Shown here piece by piece: positions 40,920 to 50,311 of a stretch of 64,000 nucleotides of DNA. The notes under the pieces are model-generated. The model was not told where the DNA came from. It saw only the letters and a program-made list of their open reading frames with translations, and searched no databases. A program made the translations under genes and the position numbers. The DNA is taken from contig NC_087110.1 of NCBI RefSeq assembly GCF_963855985.1, positions 8,113,001 to 8,177,000 on the forward strand, in the 5' to 3' direction. Source of the DNA: Ostrinia nubilalis (Eukaryota; Arthropoda; Insecta; Lepidoptera; Crambidae). Each line of letters starts with the position of its first letter. Position 1 is the first letter of the stretch.

Positions 40920-41495
40920 TGAGCAATAAAGGAAATGCTTATACCTTCAACGTATGATCATATTACTGTAACAGAAGGTCAAGAGTATGTAAGGAGAAAA
41001 TAACTATAATATCATCCGGAACCCGTAATTCCCAATTAATCTAAAGTGACCCGTGCACGAATATTGCTATAAGCGAAACTGGCGCGTTTTTATAAGCCTT
41101 AGAAAAGTAAGGAATATCTGATTACAATCTTAATTTCACCCTTAATAGCTTATTTTAATGGCCCAGGCCCTTGTAATGAGAAGGGCGGAATTTTGAACCC
41201 CAATTTTGATTTATGTGTCAATTTCGAGTATTAATCCAGTACAATTTTGAACTGTATTATAAAGGTCATAAAACTGATGTTTGATATGAAATAAAAAGGC
41301 AATTGATAGTAAATTAGGTTAGAGGAGTGTGAATAAATTGTAGCTTACACGAATTTCTGCGTCCACTTATGCTATTTTTATGTAGTACTTTGGTGCTGCC
41401 CGTGAATTTGTTTTAATGGATTTCAATACAGGATGTCTAATAATTTATAGTGAATCTAGCTACACGGTAGCGTGTCAAACCAAGTTCAAGTAACA
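40920..41495. other. No recognised gene
   Basis: Just before it (40885-40918) is an antisense FamG-type head fragment. The rest is AT-rich with nothing recognised. Confidence 0.4.
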
Positions 41496-41599
41496 GAACT
41501 ATTTTAACTGTAATAATAACAATAACCGGTGCTTTTTGTATGGAGTTTAACAGATTTTAGACGTTTGTCAAGGTTAAAGTAAAATGGTGCAACTCAGCC
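41496..41599. mobile_element. FamA MITE, left end truncated
   Basis: ACAATAACCGGTGCTTTTTG and TGGTGCAACTCAGCC then TTA. The left GGCTGAG terminus is missing. Confidence 0.75.
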
Positions 41600-41602
41600 T
41601 TA

Positions 41603-42164
41603 CAATTTAAGTATATTTTACAATCAAGAAAAATGAAACTAAAGCCGTCCTAAAATCCAAATATAGCGTGGATTTATAAAAAACAAAAGGTCTTCAGCAA
41701 ACAACTTTGTCAAGACAACTTTGAAATAAATTCGGCCGAAGAAAAATGTCTCGCGTTAAAAATATTTGAACACCTTTGAAGGAGGATTTAATGGATTTAA
41801 TGGCCGTTCCTTGCTAAGACTTTTCTTTGAAAAGATTATGCAAATAAAGTGATGCATTACATTGCTTTTTTCTTTTAATAATATTTTTAAGTTATTACAA
41901 AAAAGGCATTTGCAGACAGTGCTTAAGACTACATTTTTGCTGGAAAATATAACAAGGACACAAGCTACCAATAAATTAAGCATGATATGCCATCTTTGTA
42001 CGCTTTTAGCAGGTCAATGGTCTTGACCCTGATGAGAATCAAACCCGCAACCGCACCTACACATGCTTACACCCACCGATAGAGGTGGTATAGGATTGTA
42101 CCTAATACCATAGTCGCCCCCATGATATTTTGTAAAGAATATTAGCAATTTGTATTGCATAAAT
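41603..42164. other. No recognised gene
   Basis: Near 42020-42060 the minus strand has a B-box-like GCGGGTTTGATTCTC, possibly an old SINE. Otherwise nothing was recognised. Confidence 0.35.
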
Positions 42165-42189
42165 CTATACTAATCTATACTAGTCTATA

Positions 42190-42426
42190 CTATACTAATA
42201 TTATAAATGCGAAAGTAACTCTGTCTGTCTGTCTGTCTATCTGTCTCTCTTTCACGCCTACACCACTGAACCGATTTTGATGAAATTTGGCATAGAGATA
42301 GTTTGAGTCTTGGGAAAGGACATAGGATAGTTTTTATCCCGGTTTTTGAAACAGGAACGCGCGCGATAAAGTTTTTCTGTGACAGACAAAATTCCATGCG
42401 GGCGAAGCCGCGGGCGGAAAGCTAGT
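42190..42426 (-). repeat. FamG retroposon, antisense, near full length
   Basis: TATACTATACTAATATTATA is the reversed tail (with a run of CTATACTA units just before it), then TCTGTCTGTCTGTCTATCTG, CCGATTTTGATGAAATTTGG, and the reversed head CATGCGGGCGAAGCCGCGGG. It closely matches 22634-22848 and 62595-62790. Confidence 0.8.
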
Positions 42427-42427
42427 T

Positions 42428-42582
42428 ACTAATAAGTCCCGTTAGCCCCTCGTACTAAGCTAAACATGCTTGTGCTACAAGTGGGCTCACCACAATAGTC
42501 GAGCGGTGGCGGGATTCGATCCCGCATTCCTCGGATTTTGAGTCGGCCTGTTCGACCCCTTCACCGTTCGGCTATCGTTATT
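42428..42582 (-). mobile_element. tRNA-derived SINE, antisense
   Basis: On the minus strand, GATAGCCGAACGGTGAAGGG (A-box region) and GCGGGATCGAATCCCGCC (B-box) precede TATTGTGGTGAGCCCACTTG and AGCTTAGTACGAGGGGCTAA. The 3' hairpin and poly(A) seen at 35301-35375 are absent, and a FamG copy begins directly at that side. Confidence 0.8.
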
Positions 42583-42680
42583 GTAAAAAAAATGTTATTT
42601 AGTAAATCAAATGATTTAAAAAGGTACAAAACCCATAGTACCTAATTATTACCAGAAGTTACGATTTTCATTATTATTTA

Positions 42681-42802
42681 TTTTCAGGGCACTTATAAAT
42701 ACGTCCCAAATATACATAATATGTAGCTTGCTCTACCACCACTTCGGGACATCATGTGGGCTGTTGCTGAGAAGAAGTGGCGGAAGAAACTCAGTCATCT
42801 TC
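42681..42802 (-). repeat. FamH LINE 3' end, antisense
   Basis: TATAAATACGTCCCAAATAT, TCTACCACCACTTCGGGACA, GCTGAGAAGAAGTGGCGGAA then GAAACTCAGTCA. Confidence 0.75.
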
Positions 42803-43008
42803 AAAGCAAATACAGTAATTTAATAAGTGCGAGCTAGGCAGGTAAAGTCCACAAACTCTTGTCATTAGTAATAAGTAATGTTCATAAGGATTTAAACTAA
42901 GTAATAATATAAAACCCAAAACTCTGCCTAGTAAATAAATAAACTTTAAACAGTCCTAAATCCGTTGAAATAAAAATGGCCCGCATAATAGTGAAGGTCA
43001 GTCACAAA

Positions 43009-43267
43009 TAGGGTTGCCAAGTGTCCGGCTTTAACCGGACATGTTTGGCTTTTTAAGGACGTGTCCGGCCTGTACGGATTTTTTTAGGCTTTTTATGTGG
43101 CTGCAGGGCTTTGTGTTAAAAAAATTGCTAGCACATAAAATATATTTTCCGTGAATTCAATTGTCGGGGGAGCGGGGGTGGGTACGATAATGTCCGACTT
43201 TTAGGGTAAAATGTCCGGCCAAATTAAGCACTTAGTCCGGCTTTTGGGATTTAACCTGGCAACCCTA
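43009..43267. mobile_element. hAT-type MITE, TAGGGTTGCCA ends
   Basis: TAGGGTTGCCAAGTGTCCGG and, inverted, TAGGGTTGCCAGGTTAAATC. Flanking octamers GTCACAAA and GTCACACG agree at 6 of 8. GTCCGGC/GCCGGAC words repeat subterminally at both ends. 259 bp, non-coding. Confidence 0.8.
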
Positions 43268-43769
43268 GTCACACGCCCACATCTGAGACCTTTCAACGTT
43301 TCTCCCGGTCGCGGTATGTCCTTTCCCCGAAATATTTGTCTTTCCGAGTGTTAATTTAAAACTCCAACATGTTTTCACCCCGTTTAGGGGTAAAAACGAC
43401 GATTCTGTTTCACCCACATTTTCTGCTTGCAAATAATACGGGAGTTTGTCGCAATGTCGCATAAAGCTGCTTTACTTCTGTATAGATAAATGAAATTGCT
43501 ATGTCGGTCTGTAGTTTTATTAAAGAACTAAATTTAGTAGTTAGTTACAGATTTTTTTCTAAAAAGTGTTACCTACAAATCTAGATTGATACGTACTTAC
43601 ATATCAACTATTAACTATGGTCTCAGCTCATTGAAACTATTAAAATGTTCTTACTACTTACTTCTTACCCTGTGTTTAATATCCAATTCAGTCAATCAGT
43701 AATCTTCAAGTACAGTCTACATAATTAATATTCTTCACTTAGATAGTTCTGTCTGTGTGTTCTGTTAGT
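43268..43769. other. No recognised feature
   Basis: Nothing recognised. Confidence 0.4.
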
Positions 43770-43935
43770 CACTGGGGCAGGAAAGTTATTGAGTGGCGAC
43801 CACGAGCCGGAAGACGTAGCGTGGGCAGGCCTCCCACTAGGTGGACCGACGATCTGGTGAAGGTCGCGGGAAGTGCCTGGATACGAGCGGCGCAGGACCG
43901 GTCTTTGTGGAAATCCTTGCTTTGGAAAGCTTTGT
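43770..43935 (+). repeat. RTE-like LINE 3' end, second subfamily
   Basis: ACTGGGGCAGGAAAGTTATT, CGACCACGAGCCGGAAGACG, GGTGGACCGACGATCTGGTG, TTTGTGGAAATCCTTGC. The sense frame is open through R-W-T-D-D-L-V-K-V-A-G. The terminal GGAGGCCTTTGTCCAGCAGT is lost. Confidence 0.85.
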
Positions 43936-44879
43936 ACAAATAAAATCAAAACTAAAACAATTTAAGTCTAAATTAAAAACAAAAAATAAAACCAATGACA
44001 CTAGTATCTGCCACAACGTTTCGGTCGATACTTGTACAAATAGTTCAAAACTCCAGTCGGCCGAACTTTTTTAATTGATATTTCCTATAAAGTTGGTCTC
44101 GTTTATTAAAACCGGTTTAGTCCTACACAAATTGGTTTTCGGAACAAAAATATTAATTGGGTAAAAAAACTGTAGTGCACTTTTTGGAGTCGAATTTGGA
44201 ATACTACGTAACGAGAATTAGAATAATTTTAACAGCTGTGCAATATAGCCTCGCGAAATAACAGACTGGAAGTTTTTATTACTTAATTATGTAGGTAATA
44301 AATTATAGACGAAAAAATACTTTGCAATTAAAATAAAAAAAGTTAATATTCACATTGCTTAGAAGGGCACCTATTTACAAATGCATTATTATTATTATAA
44401 GTATATATCATAGTTTTAGCTGAAAATGTGCCGTCATAGATTGGCATCCTTATTTATTTGTAAGACTGTACATTTTTCGCACAAGTTGTAAAACTTTAAC
44501 ATTAAAAAAAAACAAAATAATGCTAAAGTCTGAAACCAAGACAATTAATTTAAATTGTGGTAGGAATTAGATACCAAATTTAATTTCCGTCCGCGCACAA
44601 TATGTTCCCGGCCATGTACCCCGATCCCGGGGTTTTGTCCGGGAAGGGGACAAATTGCGGGATCAAGTGGGTCGCTGTGGAACACTAGTGCTATCATGCG
44701 CTTAGTCCGCCGAAATCTTAATGTATTATGTCCGGAGATCAACTAATCCGGGATACGGGATCAGTATACTTGGGAAGTGCTCACCAAAAAGTCAGACTAA
44801 AAGGCGCGTATAATGGACAAATATTTCAACTGAAGTTGTTGATGTAGCTCGATAGAGTAGCAAACTAAAGTGGTAATGA
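43936..44879. other. No recognised gene
   Basis: AT-rich, then a GC-richer block at 44585-44770 with CCCGATCCCGGGGTTTTGTC and TCCGGGATACGGGATC. This resembles a DNA-transposon arm but has no clear partner. Confidence 0.35.
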
Positions 44880-44978
44880 ATAAAGCACATAGCACGAGGA
44901 GCTGACGGGCGACGGGGCAGCAAGGTTCTGGAGTGGAGGCCAAGTAGCAAGCGCTGCGTGGAACGTCCACCCGATGAA
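44880..44978 (+). repeat. RTE-like LINE fragment
   Basis: AAAGCACATAGCACGAGGAG, GACGGGGCAGCAAGGTTCTG, GAGTGGAGGCC and GCGTGGAACGTCCACCC; a 100-bp piece truncated at both ends. Confidence 0.7.
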
Positions 44979-45212
44979 CTGATAATGACACGATGAAGTG
45001 TATAAATGAATATTTTAATGGTCTATTTAACTTCGCCCTTTTATAATATTGGAAGTAATTAAAATTAAGCAAACAAGCCGAAAACAGGCCACGCATGAAG
45101 GACCAAGCTTCATACGATTACGAACTTTACTGAAAGTTATAAAAAATGCAGACATATCGTTTTTAGGGAAAAAGTCCGACCAAAATCTAGCGTCTATTTC
45201 TCGTATGTAGTA

Positions 45213-45329
45213 CAGTCAGCGACAAATAGTTCGTGATACCCAAAGTGGTCAAAAAGTAGACAACACAACCTTATTTTAATAACAAAAATGTGTTGCGAAC
45301 TTTTTATCTACTTTGGGTGACGCTGACTG
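45213..45329. mobile_element. FamD MITE with TA duplication
   Basis: CAGTCAGCGACAAATAG to CGCTGACTG, perfect 9-base ends, TA on both sides (45211-45212, 45330-45331). Inner arms ACCCAAAGTGG and CTACTTTGGGT. 117 bp. Confidence 0.85.
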
Positions 45330-45981
45330 TACCTACATCATGAAGCATTTGTATCAGTGCTTTTCCATAAGATTTTGTCAATAATACTTAAGACTGAAAA
45401 CTACACGTGAAAGCCGAGGACAGAAGCTAGTGTTTCAAAATATTTAGAATCTTATCTTTGAACTATTGAAATAAATGACTTATTGGCATTAAAACAGCAG
45501 AATCTTATAAAATTCAGTAATGAAATAAAGACCTCTGATAAATATTTAGTTTACTGTAGGCTCAGATCCATAACTTCTTATAATGCTATAAGACAAGTCT
45601 TAACTGAGCATCAAATAAATTGATAACAAAATGCCTTGTTATTTAAAATGTTTTTGTAAGGGCTTCCCTTTGAATAACCATCCTTTTGTTTGTTCAGAAA
45701 CTAAGGATCAATTTTGAGAACTGAATCTTTGCGTAGTATATTTATTGTTTAAAGTAACAGACTTTAAATTAACGAATTTATTCCCTTTGTTAGGCTTATA
45801 ACAAAAATATAGCGCTTTTGATAGCTGTGTTTTTCAAATAGAAAACTTAAAACTGGAAAATTCCTTGCAAATACAATTTGTTTTCAGACGAGATACGAGC
45901 TATCTTAGACCTTTTATTAAGACCGACATGATGACACCTTCCAATCAACTAATAATCACATGGGTATGTCTACTTTTACAT
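45330..45981. other. AT-rich spacer
   Basis: Nothing recognised. Confidence 0.4.
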
Positions 45982-46165
45982 TTTTAACCGACTTCAAAAA
46001 GGAGGAGGTTCTCAATTTGGTTAATATATATATTTTTAATTAAGAAAAATTAATGTATAGTTACTATTAATAATCATCTTGACAAATTAGTTATATACCT
46101 AAAGCTCTCTCATAAAACACTCTATCTATAGTGAAAACCGCATAAAAATCCGTTCAAGTAGTATT
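45982..46165. repeat. Dispersed repeat, AACCGACTTCAAAAAGGAGG type
   Basis: TTTTTAACCGACTTCAAAAA then GGAGGAGGTTCTCAATTTGG, and further on AAAACCGCATAAAAATCCGT. I recognise this head as a common lepidopteran retroposon end. Low coding potential. Confidence 0.55.
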
Positions 46166-47689
46166 CAGTAGGGTAATTCAAGTGCAATCTGTCATTTCAA
46201 TCTATTCTATTTGTCATTTAGCTTGTTTAATCTGTGCTGAATAAAGTGCACAATATTTAAGCAGGATATGGTTGCACGCGGATTTTTAGAGAGTTAAATC
46301 TTTTGGCCAATAGAAAACGTCATAATAGTTATTATATGAACTGGGATTGGTCAATGACTTTTGAAATTAAAATCCGATGGCCTGAAAAAATCGGTTTTCC
46401 AACAAACGTCAGTTACGCGCAAGGAGGTTTAGCTATTTATCCATCGAAGTTAATAAGGGAGAAGACATAAGACTAATTTTATTATTTGCCTGCCGCGACC
46501 CGGTTTTTACGAACAATGACGATGACGAACGATGAACCAGTAACGAGGAGCACACTTAGCAATGCTTCCAGGTTGCGCCTCGGTATCAATTAAGTAACAT
46601 TTTCCGTTAAGTTTACTTTATGGCCAACTAAAGGACTTTTGCCGTCTCCATGGACAAACTCGAAGTATGATAACTACAGTCATTGTCAAAATTTTGCACT
46701 GCCATTGCCGCTGGATACCATATATCGCTACTATATTCATAGATAATAGACTTTCAGTTAATCGTCAAAATTGACATTGTTTTTTAAATAACAACAAATG
46801 GTATGAATTTTTAAATGTGATATTTTTATAAAGGTAAGTCCCCAAAACAACATTTGATAGCCTATTTTCTTTCGTTGGCATCTAAGTTCCTGTTTTCTAC
46901 ATATATGTTACTACTACCTATTGGATAAGTAACTAAGAACTTTGTCGTTTATTCCATGTGAACAAAATCCCTAAAAGCCCATTTGTAATAATATTCTTAC
47001 TAAACACTGCTGAAAAAGGACTAAACTTCTGAGCTATGAACGTATAATCCAGTAGCATTAAGTAGGTAGGTACGTATAGCGACGTTGGAACTTGATATAG
47101 AAGTTAGCTGTTTTATATTTTTTTTTCACAGCAGAAATCTTTATCTTTGATCTTAATATCTGATCGTACGTATTGTCTTTTAAAATATTACATTTGCCTA
47201 AATAAAAATAACCGACCTGCTGCTTATGTAAATTATAATTATTTATAACCCTACTTACAATGCATAACAATCATAAGATAGTTTGGCGTATAAGTAGGTA
47301 GGTAGGTACTATCTAGGCCGAAGGTGGAAGCGATCGACCCGGAAATATTCTCAACCATCTCAACTATCATAATATGTATTTAGAACAGTCCCTCCTTACC
47401 AATGATATTATAGATAATACCATTGCTCCTTACCATCAATGCAATCGAGCAGACAAAGGACATTGATAAAAATCGCCCTAAGATTTTCAAAGACTTAGTA
47501 TGTACCATAATTTTATGTACCTATATTTTATTTATTTACTTGCAAGTGTCCAAACCTATCGGACAAGTTGCAGTTCGAAAAAATATTTTAAAAGTATTTA
47601 AACGAAATCAAAGTCACCGACATATTGACAGAGCAGAGACAGAGATGCGCTTTTTTAATTCGATTTAAGTAAATAATGGTATGATCGAT
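46166..47689. other. Long AT-rich stretch without gene
   Basis: Short frames on both strands (for example 47423-47668) have no motif, splice pattern or codon bias that I would trust. No TIR pair was seen. Confidence 0.4.
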
Positions 47690-47990
47690 TAGACTAGAGT
47701 CTAATCATTAGACCTTTAGACGGGCGCAGATCCGCCGCGCCCGCAGCGCTTCAGTGGATTATTGCATTTTATGTATATTTAATCACATTTATTTACCTAC
47801 ATTTACATATTTACTCTTTTCTTTAAGTGTAGACACTGTTTATGTATAAGTCCACTATTGCATGCCGTGGCAACCTATAATTAAGGCAGCACTTAGATTA
47901 AGTTAAATACGTTGTAAATATTGATTGTCTTCCAGTGTATGTCTTGTTGGTTGTCCTATTAAATAAATAAAATAAATATTTATAGCAACA
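47690..47990 (+). repeat. Possible LINE 3' end with AAATAAAT tail
   Basis: GACGGGCGCAGATCCGCCGC, then TTCAGTGGATTATTGCATTT, and at the end CCTATTAAATAAATAAAATA. A GC-rich block followed by a 3'-UTR-like stretch and A-rich tail suggests a retrotransposon end. A host 3' UTR cannot be excluded. Confidence 0.4.
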
Positions 47991-48889
47991 CAATGTTTAA
48001 AAATAAAATTTTTCAAAAACGATCAATTTAATCGATTATGTCTATTCTAAATGGACATCCCTATTTGTTAGTCAAATTGTCATTCACTCGCATCACCTTT
48101 TCTCTCTCACTCACTCTTGCTGTGTTGGTTGTAGGCATGGAACATTTCATGAATAGCAGGTGAAAAATCATATGAAATGAATTTCATTAATCACACCTGC
48201 TATTTTTCTTCACATAGACTGCTATAATTTCGCAGTCAACGAAATCACGAATCACATGAATTTCATTCATTCATTCGAGCGAAGTCCGTGAGCGCTGCTC
48301 TGCTAAGTGACTGAGCGAGTAAGAAGGAATGATTTGATCATGTGCGTGTTAGAAAAGGACAAGAGATGTGATGACGAACGAAACTGAGCATTTTAAATAT
48401 GAACTTTAAACTCAAAGGAGTAAGGTTTAGATTTCCTTGTCATGATTCGTATGATTTCATTAGATAGCAGGCAGATGAAATGAATGATTTTTCACTAGTC
48501 GCGCGGTTAGTGATTGTTTTGTTGCATACATACTGTGCTGTGGAACTGTTTGTTTTTTGTTGTGCGACATAAAATCAAACAGATATTAAGTCACATTCAA
48601 TATAGGTAGCTAATTAGCAATCGTTCATCATAATTCATACTTCATTAAAAGTAGCACATTATATGAAAGAGCTATATTTTAACACTGCGAATAAAAATCA
48701 TTGCCTGTGAAAGGATGATGGGCATATTGGGCGTTAAACCAACAGAAACAAAAAGTATACTAAATTAAAGCTTAATACTAGTACTTCAATTCATAGTATG
48801 ACAACAATCCTGAAATACGCGGGGATACGGAGATAGAGGTCGTTGAATATGCAAAGTTTCCATAGTATTTCACATCACATTAAGGTAAT

Positions 48890-49170
48890 AAAAATAGTAT
48901 TAGCCCAATTAGATTGCTTTTATCGATCATATTGAGAGTATTGTATCATATACTTACTATCCATTATATCGATTTAGTAAGTATGTATACCGAATAAATC
49001 ATAATCGATTATTCGATTGCAATAAATCGATTATATTGCTGAAAATAAGGAATCGACAACAATCGATAACAATCAAATGATAGTGATGATGATCAATAAA
49101 ATCGATTAATCGAATTGTTAATCGATAAATCATTATTTGGCAGTATCGATTAATAATCGATCCGTGATCG
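48890..49170. repeat. Cluster of ATCGATTA / TAATCGAT words
   Basis: About a dozen ATCGAT or ATCGATT-type motifs occur in 280 bp, including ATCGATTAATCG, TCGATTATTCGATT and TATCGATTAATAATCGAT. They lie inside the hAT-type element but well away from its termini. Confidence 0.6.
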
Positions 49171-49376
49171 TTTATGCGACAACACTACAACTTAAATGGT
49201 AGAAATCATATTGAAATATGACTGTGTTCGTTCATGTCATTTCTCTAAATGGTACCTAGGTATGATCCTACGCTCATAATGTAGAACATGGTTTATTATA
49301 TACCATTTTGTTGGCCCCACTCCTGAACTGTTGGACATAATAATTGATAAATAACTTAATGTATAAATGTAGATAT

Positions 49377-49853
49377 GTTACGGTTAATGTGATAAATTGA
49401 AAATTATTATTAATAACCGGTTATTATGAATAATTACCAACAGTCGCGGTAAAAGTGATAAATTAATTACATTTAACAGTGATTGTTTAATAATTCAACC
49501 TTAGTACTAACAAATTTCGTAAAAAAGAACAACATCTTGTGTACGTGCTCGTGCACAGCCAAACTTTTGAACGTTTTGATATCATATATTAATATAATAT
49601 GGCATAATGAGTTTGGAATGTTTCTTGCATAATATTACTTTTCCATGATGCCTATAACATAATGTTTTAATTTAAAGTGAAAAATAGGTTAAGGTGCGGC
49701 GGGGGTGGCCCTTGGGCCACCCCTAAGCCGCCTATTTAGTTTTATACACACATAAATGACCTCATATTAATCACATTTACCAAATCATGTGGTAATTATT
49801 CATAATAACCGGCGATTATTCATAATTTTCACATTTATCACTTTGACCGTAAC
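49377..49853. mobile_element. Nested TIR element, GTTACGGT ends, 477 bp
   Basis: GTTACGGTTAATGTGATAAA and, inverted, GTTACGGTCAAAGTGATAAA, continuing to AAAATT. A second inverted pair (TTATTATGAATAATTACC and GGTAATTATTCATAATAA) lies further in. AGATAT is found immediately outside both ends (49371-49376, 49854-49859). Non-coding. A 6-bp duplication does not match the usual superfamilies of this size. Confidence 0.75.
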
Positions 49854-50311
49854 AGATATATTAATTAATAATATTTTTTGTTAGCGCAATAAAGCACCTA
49901 TTACTATTATACATTATGTCAATTTCCAAGCAAACCCGGGAGTTTTTGGTAGTTATTTATATAAAAATATATTTCTGATACTAAGTCCTAACAAATAATA
50001 GTAGTTACATTTCTGTTGGTTTTACGCCCAGATTCCATAGAAAAGTGCCCATCATCCTTTCACATGTGAAATCACATGAATAAAAATCATCATTTCATGA
50101 AATGAAAATGAACGGAAAATAGCAATCATTTCCATGCCTAGTTGGTTGCTGTCTTGCTTGATCCTTCTTTGTGATTCGTTTGTGTTTTAGCTTTTATTTT
50201 CGGAACTTTATTAACTACAAACTTGGCTATTCAAACGGACTCTGATTGATTGCAATAACGACATACTCAGCCTGGGATTTACTGTTTTTGTGTGGCTCGG
50301 CTGGTGGTTCT

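Larger units (their letters stand above)
48132..50140. mobile_element. Large hAT-type element, 2009 bp, with exact 8-bp duplication
   Basis: Termini TAGGCATGGAA and, inverted, TTCCATGCCTA. The octamer GTTGGTTG flanks it exactly (48124-48131, 50141-50148). TGAAATGA/TTTCATTT words are dense in both terminal 350 bp. Inner inverted arms near 48690-48760 and 50015-50095 (CACAGGCAATG-side and GTGAAAGGATGATGGGCA, present in both) extend the symmetry. No transposase frame was found. It interrupts the sequence just upstream of the transposase-like gene at 50312, so it lies in that gene's promoter or 5' leader. Confidence 0.85.

Noticed and set aside
42428..42582. tRNA gene on the minus strand
   Set aside because: The tRNA-like head is followed by the SINE body shared with 35153 and 13690.
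44545..44742. 65-codon minus-strand frame in a GC-rich block
   Set aside because: No motif or second copy to test it; kept only as an unclassified block.
47423..47668. 81-codon frame as a small gene
   Set aside because: AT-driven composition, no motif and no supporting signals.
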